From contig JAKZJZ010000054.1 of assembly GCA_022702705.1 (NCBI GenBank), positions 62,001-126,000 on the forward strand: 64,000 bases of DNA. The letters are read 5' to 3'. A model generated the notes under the pieces. That model had not been told where the DNA came from and did no database searches. It was given only the letters and a program-made list of their open reading frames with translations. This document shows positions 46,171 to 56,015 of this stretch, in pieces. A program made the translations under genes and the position numbers. This DNA is from Papilionanthe hookeriana x Papilionanthe teres. Taxonomy: Eukaryota > Streptophyta > Magnoliopsida > Asparagales > Orchidaceae. Numbering within the stretch: position 1 is the first letter of the stretch; every line of letters starts with the position of its first letter.

Positions 46171-48283
46171 TGTCGGCATTATTTTTTAGTGTTGTGTTGT
46201 ATTTTGAAAGGTGGTCGCCTAACAGAAGTTGTCGGCGAATTTAAATTTTAAATTTAATTTAAATATATATAATTTAGAAAGTAGTATTTGATTTTGAAAA
46301 TAATTTTTAAATTTGAAAGTTTTAAGATATGAGATTAAACCGATCTCACATCCCCAAATAGTTTATATAAACGAGCACCGCACCACAAACCGTATATCTA
46401 TCCCTAAGGAGTAGATACACCGCTCGATGGTGGGGCTCGATCAAATAAACTAGAAGTTTTGTGACATCCGTTTGGTTCGCGAACCAATTTTATAAGCCGA
46501 CAAATTCCCTCGCTTAATATGAAAGTATCAAACATGGTTTATATTACTCGGGTTCTTTAAAATTCCCTATAAGGGCAAGCCCCTATAGTTAATTACATCT
46601 TAAGTGATCGGAATCACCTAAGAAAACTCTCGATAATAACCAATAATTTCGCTCTCAAGAATTTCAAAGTTTAAGGTTTTCAAAGATCGAATTTTGGAAT
46701 TTCAATAGTGGAATGGATCAAATTTTGGAACATTTTGTTTTCGTGAATCCAAAGGAAGAGAGGTAGGAGAAATCACCGATTCGAAGTGAACTTCGATAAT
46801 TTCCCGACTATCCTATTGTTTGTCTCGAATTTAGGAAAGTCCTAATGTTTATTTGATATTTCAATCTCGCCAATTTCAATTAATTAGGGCTTATATTTGT
46901 ATGATAAAATCAAACAAATAACCTAGAAGATGCGAGGGTTTATTGTCGTATCGGACGACTACCTCTGAATCCTAAGACCTAGGTAGGGCTTAATTTGCAA
47001 TGCAAATGCCTAACGAAGAGTCGAGGATTTATGTCGCACTAGGCAAGCTACCTCGAAGTCCTATGGCTTCGGTTGTTTTAATTCTATGAAAGTTTTGCTG
47101 AAGTAGACTCGGTTTTCGCCGATGACGATGGTCGTGCCGCCCACCATGCTCCGAGCTCCTCGTTGTCGCAGAGGTTTAGTTTTAGAAATCATAAATCAGG
47201 AGTCGAGAAAAGTGTTTTGGTTTAGAGAAAATCTTAATTTCCAGTGTGTTTTTTTTATGTTTTATTTAAAACAAATCTTAAAGTCGATTATAACGACACC
47301 GGTTAAGATCCCACTGGCTCCATCCTTCCCGCATCATTATTTTTATCGCATTCACTTAGTCCGCATGAATTTGCTAAACTCAACCGAATGAGTTCCACAC
47401 TTTCATTTAGACCGCTGAAATCCCGTTAGCAACACGTAGGTTACATCATCCGAGGTATTCCCGATCATCCAACAAGACGTTTTAATTTAGTTGTAATTCG
47501 TAGTTTTGTGTTCCGTTTGTGATTAAATTTTGAGTTGTTTTATATTTTGAAATGTTGTGGCGGTGAATTTTATCTCGCAATGACTTTTAACTTAATTTTG
47601 GTTTCAGCTTTTAGGTGCTATCCTAAAGGTGTGGGTTTTCATGCAACATATTGCTTTATCATGCAAGAAAAATAAACGCAATCCGTAATAAAGTAAATCG
47701 CAATAATGTAAATTGCCGGAAAATAAATTGCAGAAAGTAAATCGCAATAATACAAATGCGTACCCTGAGGGTCTTCCCGTCATCCCAAGCCGCACTTAAA
47801 ACTCAATTAGCATATTTAAGCAAGTTCCTAGGTAAAGCTAAGGGAAAGGTTATGGTTTTCTACCAAATTCCTAATCCTATAACCTAGTCATTTCCTAGCG
47901 ACGTCTAGGTTCTTCGTGTTTCTGTTTAAGGACGATTTTCTTCATCAAAGAATAAGTTAACCCCAATTGTTCTTATAAATGTCCTATCATATCGAGGAAG
48001 TGCTTAAGAGGAATCTTAAACATCTTTTCAATATTTCTAGGATCGTTTTAAGTCCAAATGAATTTAATTATACAAATGAATTAATCGTCCAAGAATTTCA
48101 AGTTTTATCGTTATCTTGTCAGCTGAACTAGACATTTGAATATCCTATAAGTGAAGTAACATTTCATTTAATGTTCCGTTTAGGAGTTATGATAACTAAA
48201 ACTTTCAAGGGTAAATTGAGTATTCAAATGATTTCGATTTAAGTTAAAGAGTTTAAATTTGAATAAGTGTTCAAGTTGTTTTA

Positions 48284-48675
48284 TATTTAATTTAATTTAA
48301 TTTAATTGTAGTTTCGATTTAATTTAACATAGTTCAATTTAATTTGATTTGGTATTTAATTAATTGATTTGATTTAATCTAATTTAATTACTTAATTTAA
48401 TTTAATTTAATTGTTAATTTAATTTAATTTAATTTTAATTATTTAATTTAATTTAATTTAATTGTTAATTTAATTTAATTTAATTTAATTATTTAATTTA
48501 ATTTAATTTAATTGTTTAATTTAATTTAATTTAATTGTTTAATTTAATTTAATTTAATTTTAATTGTTTAATTTAATTTAATTTAATTTTAATTTAATTT
48601 AATTTAATTTAATTTGTCTTAATTTAATTTAATTATTAAATTTAATTTAATTTTAATTTAATTTATCTTTAATTT
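48284..48675. repeat. AT pentanucleotide array in 5' LTR of B
   Basis: This array of tttaa/aattt words corresponds to 27695-28100 in the other LTR, with small length differences. Confidence 0.9.
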
Positions 48676-50500
48676 ACTTTATTTTTAATTTTAATTGAAA
48701 TTTTTGAAAGAGTTTAATAATTTGACTTTAGTTTAATGATTAAGTCTTTTAATATTTTGAATTTGAATTATCATTTTAATTAAGAGATCAATATTAATGA
48801 GATAATTAATTTAGGGATTTTTAAATTAAAGAATAAATCTCTTCCTAATAAATATCCCTTATTTTAATGATTCCAATTTTATTATTCTTCCAAATTTAAT
48901 CAATTATTTAATTAAGGTTTTAATTATTTTAAAATTGCTTAATGGGTTTCTACCCTTTAATCATTTAAATTTCAATCATCCAAATCAGATTAGGATCAAA
49001 TATTTTACTTGTTAATTTTTATTAAACCTAAAGTTTTAATTAAGGATTAAAGATTTTAATTACCATTTTACCCTTTAAGCTTAATAATTTCATAACTCAC
49101 TAAATTGAACTTCAAATGAACTTGAAATTTTTATGTGACTTCACTCATATGTCAATAAAGACATGAGAGGAGAAAATGTGATTTTTCTGTATTTAATTTA
49201 TTTATATAATTATTTTTGGTAGAAAATAGAGATTTTCAAGGAAAATTTGATAACATGACCAAGGGAAAGTTTCTGTCCTTAAGAAAATTAGGGGACATTC
49301 CTAATGACCAGAGGACCACTTTGACTAATTTTGGTGATTTTTTGAATTATATTATTTTTATTATAATTATTTTGGGTTTTGGAGTGTTAATTAATTTAAA
49401 AATAAAATAAATGTTGAAAAATGAATTTTATATTTTTCAAAAATCTCTCTGATATCAAGGAAACCAGAGAATCAAATTTTGCAATTTTCTGATTTTTCTA
49501 TGATTTATAATAATTATTTTAGTGAAAATGCTAGAAAATACATTTTTTTTTATTTTAAAATTACCCTAGGGCTTTAAAATTCAATATCTCACTAAATAGA
49601 CCTAGGAAAAATGTTGGATTTGTTCCTAAGTGATTAAAATTCAAAATGTGACATTTTGGTGAATTTTATTATTTTTGTGATTTTTATTATTTTTTAATTA
49701 TTAAAAATATTAAAATATTATTAAAAATCAACTTTTTTAGAAAATTGAAATTTTAATTTTCTTAGGTTCCCCTGATATCAGAGAGGCTCCAAAACCAATT
49801 TGGTGAATTTTTAAAAAGTATTTTAAAAGTTATGAATTTTTAAAGTTTAAAATGGCTAAGCGGCTTAATTAACCCAATTAGTGGGGTTAACCAAGTCCAA
49901 TCGACCTCAAATTTTTATGGTGGATTCCTCTGATCCTAAAGGTCAGTGGAGAATTGATTTCAAGTCAATTTGATGCCTGGTTAACTCTAATTAATTAAAG
50001 ACCTATTTTGGGTGTTTAAGCCAATTAGGGTTAATCTGAGTGAATTAACTCAAGTCCTATTTTTCCTAGAGTTCTCTGGGTCATAAGGAACATCACCAAA
50101 TATTTCTAGAATTTATTTCACAACATGCTAATTTTTGGAATTAAAATACTCAAAACAGCAACATGCATTTGAAAAATAAATAACTTTTCACAGAGATGGC
50201 TCTGACCTTGGAAAATTCAGGAATGTTCCCAAGTTCAGTAGGCTTCAAAAGCCCTATGGTCTCATGCCATGGTGAATCGTATACATGCATGGAGAATTAA
50301 ATGTATGCAGAGAGTAAATAAATCATAAAAAATAAAATACTTAATGAAATTAAATGATTTCTTTTCCACATTATTCTCCTCCGTTCACCGAGCAAGAGGG
50401 TATTTTTATTTTATTTTTGTGATTTTTCTACACAAAGATATGGATTTTCAAGTTTAGTGGAATTAAATAAATAAGAAAATACCCTAATTTTCTATTTATC

Positions 50501-50710
50501 CACGCGGCGCCGCCGCATCCTCGGCAGCTCCGAACGCACACGCGTCGCGCTCCCATTCGACGCCGCCACTCGAGTCGCAGCCCGGCCCCGCGGTTCTCGC
50601 ACCGTTTCCTGGTCCGACGCCATCCGAGCCGTCCGTCCGCGCGTGTATCGAATGGACGCGCATCCGTTCATCGTCCCCAAGTGTCCTCACCCGAGAGCCG
50701 TCCACACTAA
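50501..50710. promoter_or_regulatory. GC-rich CpG-dense island in 5' LTR of B
   Basis: It is the counterpart of 29921-30130, with the GCGGCGCCGC palindrome near 50504-50516 and a conserved hairpin downstream at 50767-50785. The regulatory role is inferred only. Confidence 0.4.
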
Positions 50711-51289
50711 ATCCCTAAGATCTCACTCGATTCTCAATGGATTTTTACGTTCTTATACTCTATGGATTCGTCTCGAAGAGACGAACACATCTATACGGCT
50801 AACATGCATCGGAACTAAGGCATTTGAAATCGTAGAATCTTCGAAGCTCGGGATGAAGAGTTAGCTCATACCTTGGCTCGTAGAAGTGCGGCTTCAATCC
50901 GAGAGTTGTCGCACCTTCGATCGGGTCCCAAGCAAGCTCCGCATGAAGTCTCCCGGTCCGTGAATCGTCCGGATATGATTTCGACCAAGCCCGATCACAA
51001 AGCTCGGAGGCCGGAGCAACTCGGGTGGCTCCGGAGATGGGGCTTTGATGGTGGACACCTTCCCTCGGTCCGGTGAAGGTGTAGAGCCAATCAATTCGGG
51101 AATCTGGCTCACCGCGGAGAAGTGTCCCGGCTGCGTAGAATTTCGAGCTCCGAAATCGAGCTGCATGAAGAGAAATTGGCAGGGATTTCACGTGGGATCA
51201 AGTGCTCTAAGGGTGGAGAAGGGTCTCGGAACAATTTTGCGTAGTTTTCGCAAGGTTTGTGCTTCGCCCCCTCATGGCCGAGAGGGGTG

Positions 51290-51304
51290 GAGTTTAAATA
51301 GCAG
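51290..51304 (-). promoter_or_regulatory. Candidate TATA box of element B LTR (5' copy)
   Basis: The TATTTAAA word at 51293-51300 in element sense is the same as in the 3' LTR. If it is used, transcription would start about 30 bp to the left and run through about 5 kb of R-U5 to the primer-binding site. Motif evidence only. Confidence 0.3.
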
Positions 51305-53699
51305 TGGCTGCGAGGCCTCCCTGTGGGAGTTAGGGCTCGGGATCAGCCGCTTTCAGTGAGGAGAAGATCAGCCATGGTGACCACTAGGCATGGGGCAGCT
51401 CAAGCAAGTGAGAATTTCAATGTCGGCTCACATGTGAGCTCTCGGCCATGGTGTTTTCCGGCGGCTCGGTGGCCGGCCGGCCAGTAGTCGGTCACCATCT
51501 GGCTCAGTGGGTCGTGGCTCGAGGTTTAGTGCAAGTCAATCGAGGCATCGACATGTGTAAAGGAGTTGGATTGAAATGGAATGGGAGATGAGCTCTATTT
51601 TGGGTCCAAATTGGGTCAACCCACCATTTTGGGCTTGGTTCACCTCCCCATGGCTCGATTTTGGGCCGAGAGGAATCAGCTTAGGTCAGCCCAAGAGAGT
51701 GGTGAGGTCTCTATCCATGATGAGGTGGCTAAACATGGTTTAGTGTGCGACATGCTTAAGGTAAAAAAGGCTTAATGAAAGATTAGGAAAGGAGCCCCTC
51801 CTTTTGCCATTAATGGACATGGTCACATGTCAAAGCCTCCCATGGCTTCATGTGGCTTGTACAATGGCTTGTTCATGGCTTGCATTTGGCTTGAGAAAGG
51901 TCGATGTGAATTTCATGAAAACGGGTTTTAAGAAATTTTTGGTAATTTGATGGGAATTTGGATGAAGCTTCATTTGGAATAATTCAATGATGATTTTAGG
52001 ACTTAGGTAATGGATTTAATTAAATGGATGACAAATGGAGATGTCATGTGGGCTTTAGGGTAGATTTGGGCTTTTGAATTTTCAAGGAAATGGGCTTTTA
52101 AGAAGGTTTAAGGGAAGTGGGCTTTTAAGTTTAAGGATGTGTTCATGGATGGGAATTTTTGTAGAAGTTTGGGCCAAATAGTTGTTGGTTTTGGTTTAGG
52201 GATGTTTCATGAATAATTTGAAATAGATTTAAGGTGGTTTGGGTTTGAATTGGGTCGAATTTGGGTTTATTCTGGTAAATGGGCCAATGTAGGTCAAATT
52301 AGGCTAACTTGGGCCAATGTTGGGCTAGGGTTGAAATTGATGTAAAATAAATGTTAAGAAATGTTTATGGGAGTGTTTCAAAGAGGTTTTGGCTTTGGTT
52401 GGGTTTTAATTTCGAGGTTCTGGGCCTATTCGGTTAGATTCGGGGTTTAGGTCAAAATTGGGCTTTTTGATTTTCGGGGTTGAATTTGAGTGGGGTTTGG
52501 GTCAAAATCTTGGGCAAATCATGTTAGTGTTTTGTTTATGAGGATGTTAAGGAAGGTTTAGAAAAGATTTGGGGTTAATTGGAGTTGAATTGGGTTAGTT
52601 TGGGCTAAGTTCGGGTCATGGGTCCAAATTTCGGGCTTTAAGGCCCAAAGTGAAATCGATCCAAATGTCAATCAAATTGACTTGGATTTGGTCTAAATTG
52701 GTATTGGGAATGTTGAATTGAAGTTTAGAATTGAATTGGACCAGAATTTGGGTCAATCGGATAGGTTTGGTTTAACATTGGGTCCACTTTCGGGGTTAAA
52801 ATGGGTCAATTCTGGGGGTTTTCGACAAAAGTAGGGTAAATTGACAAAATTGGCCCATGGTGTAGTCGGACAAAATGAAATTGGGAATATTTGGGATTTT
52901 CTGGAATTTTCTGGGAATTTTCTGAATTTTTGGATTTTTAGGCCAAGAAGGGTATTTTGGGTATTTTGGAGGGTATCGGGGGTATTTTTGGAATCTTTGG
53001 TATTTTTGGGTATGGATGATCAATTCGAGTGATGTGGAGATGTTTGGGATCGATTTTGGAAAATTTTGGGTAATTTGGAAATTTTGCAAAAATTTGGGTA
53101 ATTTCAAGTGGTTTTGGCAGGTTTGAGTAGCGTAGTGGTCTCTGGGGTCAAAATCGAAAATTTGGGAAATTGAAGATCGGGTGGATGTAAGTGGAAAGAA
53201 GTCATTTTGGTTGAGCCATGAAGCCATTTCAAGCCCATATGAGCCATGAAAGGACTCATTCGAGGCATTCACTATGTTGTTCCTAACCCTCTTGACCCAA
53301 GGGCTTAGGGGTTAAGGACCATCCATGTGAATCACCTACATGAGTCAGAGGTTAAGTTGGGTATGGGTGTGGTTTTAGGAAGTGTGTGGAAATGTAGTGT
53401 GTAAGTGTAGTGTAAGTCAGTCCCCCTCACTGCACCAAGCCACCTGTGCATGGCCTCCTAAGTGCCAAAGAGTCCTATAGAACTCATCCTTTAAACTTCC
53501 ACATTCGATTTCAACCCTCTAGGCGATTAGGGGTCTATAGTCAAGTTTCATGGAGTTTGCAGGGAGTTTAGAAGTGGTTTGAATTTCTAAAAGGCGGGTC
53601 CCAATTCTAGTCCTCTAAGATAGTCAAAGGAAAAGCCTAAGGCTAGATCCTAAGCACTAAAAAGAAGAAAGGAAGACCTCATCAAAAATGAGGTCAACA

Positions 53700-53704
53700 T
53701 GGTC
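53700..53704. repeat. Target-site duplication, right copy (tggtc), element B
   Basis: The five bases are identical to 25583-25587 and directly follow the ...TCAACA terminus of B. Confidence 0.93.
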
Positions 53705-54230
53705 AGATCAGAATTTGTGTGGATTTTCAGATTTAAACAAGGCATGTCCAAAAGATGAATTCCCTCTACCGATCCCGTAATTAATGATCGACATTGCTTC
53801 AACACATGAAATATTCTCATTCATGGATGGATCTTCAGATACAACCAAATAAAAATGGCTCCGTAAGATGAAAACTTACAACGATTCGTAACGCCGATCA
53901 GAGTATATTGCTACACAGTGATGTCATTCGGACTGAAGAACGCAGGAGGAACCTACCAGAGAGAAATGACAAGAATTTTTGATGATCTCATCAACAATCA
54001 AGTCGAATGCAACATGGACGAAGTGGTCATCAAAAGCAAAGTAAAGGAAAACCACCTGTATGATTTGAGGATTGTTTTCGAACGATTAAGATAATTTAAC
54101 CTTAAGATGAATCCCTTAAAATGCGCCTTCGGCGTCACCTCCGGGAAATTCTTAGGATTCATTGTCCGACATCGTGGAATTGAAATCGACCCGAAAAGAT
54201 TAAAGCCGTCTTAGAAATGCCGCCTCCCAA
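53705..54230 (+). pseudogene. 3' part of reverse transcriptase of element C, catalytic box mutated
   Basis: The RT core continues with RICVDF, LNKACPKDEFPLP (after a frame change near 53728), the IASTHEIFSFMDG region (53790-53830), and MTRIF near 53970. The catalytic box is NMDE in place of YVDD (codons 54011-54022), so one of the two metal-binding aspartates is gone and the enzyme would be inactive. The downstream NLKMNPLKCAFGVTSGKFLGF (54100-54165) is conserved. Confidence 0.9.
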
Positions 54231-54830
54231 AACCTTAAAACAACTACGATCTTTTCAAGGGAAGTCGGCATATCTTCGACGCTTTATCTCAAACTTGTCG
54301 TAGGTGTCACTTTTCAGCATTAGTTAAAAAGGACGCAAAATTTATTTGGGAAGAGAAATGCCGTAAGGCCTTCGAGGACATTAAACAATATTTAATGAGA
54401 CCTCCCGTCATAAGAAATTTCAGCTCTCGTGTAGACCGTCGATACTTTATACCGCGGCTTTAGACGACTCACTCGGAGCCCTGTTAGCCCAGGTCAATGA
54501 TGAGGGTAAAGAAAATGCTATTTACTAATTAAGCCGTCGTTTACTTCCGATGGAAATAAAGTATCCCACAATTAAAAAGCACTATTTAGCCCTGATCTTC
54601 GCCGCTCAAAAGCTCAGGCACTCCATGCTTCCTCATATGGTCAACCTGATCTCGAAATTTAATCCATTGCAATACTTGATGACCCGTCCAACGCTTTCCG
54701 GCAGACTTGCCAGGTGGTCGATGATATTATTGCAATTCAATATAACTTTCGTGCGTCTTCGTGCTGTAAAGGGACAAGTCCTAGCAGACTTCCTCGCAGC
54801 ACACCCTTTGCCGCCAGAATCTCCTCTCAA
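54231..54830 (+). pseudogene. RT connection and RNase H of element C
   Basis: The connection region has KKDAKFIWEEKC and KAFEDIKQYL (54330-54390). RNase H reads YTAALDDSLGALLAQVNDEGKEN (54444-54515) with the catalytic Asp present. It goes on through HYLALIFAAQKLRHSMLP and LISKFNPLQYLMTRPTLSGRLARW to GQVLADFLAAHPLPPE (54550-54815). The last 270 bp form the longest clean RNase H reading in the window. Confidence 0.88.
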
Positions 54831-55340
54831 TGACGACTTGCCAAATGAACAAATTATGAGCTTAGATGACCCCGATGATCGACGTTGGGAATTATATTTC
54901 GACGGAGCATCTTCAGCACACAAAGATGAAGAATCGCAAGTGATAAGTGCTCGGTAAGGCAGAATCGACTAATCTTTATAACACTCGAGTGGGGATGTTA
55001 AGATACTCCTACCACTTCGACGAAGCCGTGTACAAACAATGAAGCGTAATACGAAGCTCTCATAACATGACCGGAATTAACTATTCAAATGGGCATAACA
55101 AACATCAACATCTACGGAGATTCGCAGCTAATCATTCAACGTATCGACGGACAAGACAAAATTTTAAAGCCAAGACTCGAGCAATACTTCCAATATGCCA
55201 TACGCTTGTTGAACAGATTCCGAATGTGACGATTTACAAAATTCCGTAAAAGAAAATGCTTTAGCAGATGCGTTAGCTCGCCTCGCAAAAGAATTTGCCT
55301 CGCTTGCAAGATGAATCCGTGGAAGTGTCGGCTCACTGAC
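54831..55340 (+). pseudogene. Archaeal-type RNase H (aRH) of element C
   Basis: It starts with RRWELYFDGASSAHKDEE (54880-54925). After frame changes it has NNEA followed by a stop in place of the Glu of NNEAEYEAL (near 55043), then INIYGDSQLIIQRIDGQDK (near 55090-55145) and ENALADALARLAKEFA (55250-55300). Loss of the Glu codon and the frameshifts make it inactive. Confidence 0.85.
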
Positions 55341-56015
55341 GTCAGGTCCTATCACAGCTCGACATGTACACAATACACAAATCGAAAAGAAAAAGAATCA
55401 GCATGCATCAGCGATGTAAAACACAAAAGATCGAGCGACAACCATTACAGACTACCCGCAAACAGAAAACTACCGTACGATATGTCGTTAACTCCATCGA
55501 TCAAGAAAAGAACTCTGTCCTACGCATTAATAAACAACACGTTATACGTAAGGTCTTTCGATCAAATGCGGCTAAGGTGCCTAAGCGGGTCCGAGGCCCG
55601 TGAAATTGTTAAAGAGGTGCACTCAGGACTCTGTGGTGCTCACCAGTCGGGTCCGAAGATGAAAATGAAACTTAAAAGACTATGGTACTACTTGCCCTCG
55701 ATGATGACCTACTGCATATAAATCCCCAAGAGCTGTCACTAATGCCAAGTGCACGGAGTGGTTCTACACCAACCTCCAAATGTGCTACATCCAACAATTG
55801 TGTCGTGGTCATTTGAATGTCGAGCACGTATATACTGGGTCCAATAGAACCACCATCTTCAAAAGGACATCGCTTCATTCTTGCGGCTACGTATTACTTT
55901 TCCAAGGGCGTAGGCAGCTCCACTCAAAGAAGTGAAAGCACACCACGTGCTACGCTTTTTAAGAACCAAGTTGTCTATCATTTTGGAGTGCCGCGCAGAT
56001 CATCTCAGTATAAAC
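55341..56015 (+). pseudogene. Integrase of element C, truncated at satellite junction
   Basis: The zinc region has LRCLSGSEAREIVKEVHSGL and GAHQSGPKM, then CH*CQVHG with a stop. The first catalytic Asp segment (WGTDIVGP in A) is garbled at about 55820-55840. SKGHRFILAATYYFSKG (55857-55905) and the KNQVVYHFGVPRR reading (near 55965-56005) follow. The frame stops in the core before the second Asp, where the satellite begins. The C-terminal half is missing. Confidence 0.87.

Larger units (their letters stand above)
25588..53699 (-). mobile_element. Element B: complete 28.1-kb Tat/Ogre-type retrotransposon with AlkB-type ORF, nested in RT of element C
   Basis: B has two LTRs with TG...CA ends (25588-33097 and 46171-53699) around a 13,073-bp internal region read on the minus strand. 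In its own order it has the primer-binding site (46149-46163), ORF1, gag, protease, RT, RNase H, aRH, integrase, the AlkB-type ORF, a 16-copy tandem repeat and 3' stem-loops. It is flanked by the duplication tggtc. The LTRs are nearly identical in their A/T-rich parts, so it is a young insertion. LTR differences concentrate at CG, CAG and CTG sites. Frames are interrupted in the given sequence, so either it is non-autonomous now or part of the damage is consensus error. Confidence 0.93.
46171..53699 (-). repeat. 5' LTR of element B, 7,529 bp
   Basis: This is the partner of 25588-33097, with the same ends TGTCGGCATT and GAGGTCAACA. The TA-rich stretches 48700-50000 and 28120-29470 are nearly identical. 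Differences cluster in the CG-containing stretches. It carries the U5 extension at 46171-46229, the AT array (48284-48675), the GC island (50501-50710) and the TATA-like word at 51293-51300. A 130-codon minus-strand frame at 51191-50799 is broken in the other LTR and is not called as a gene. Confidence 0.93.
53700..56015 (+). mobile_element. Element C, 3' coding fragment: rest of RT to truncated integrase
   Basis: The RT reading interrupted at 25587 continues here with QIRICVDF after the duplication tggtc. RT, RNase H, aRH and integrase follow in plus orientation. The integrase stops inside its catalytic core at VPRRIIS (about 56010), where the 78-bp satellite begins. No AlkB-type ORF, 3' UTR or LTR of C follows, so whether C carried this ORF cannot be told. 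Confidence 0.92.

Noticed and set aside
50799..51191. A 130-codon minus-strand frame in the LTR of B
   Set aside because: The matching region of the paired LTR (about 30230-30600) has it in broken pieces, so it is not supported as a gene.
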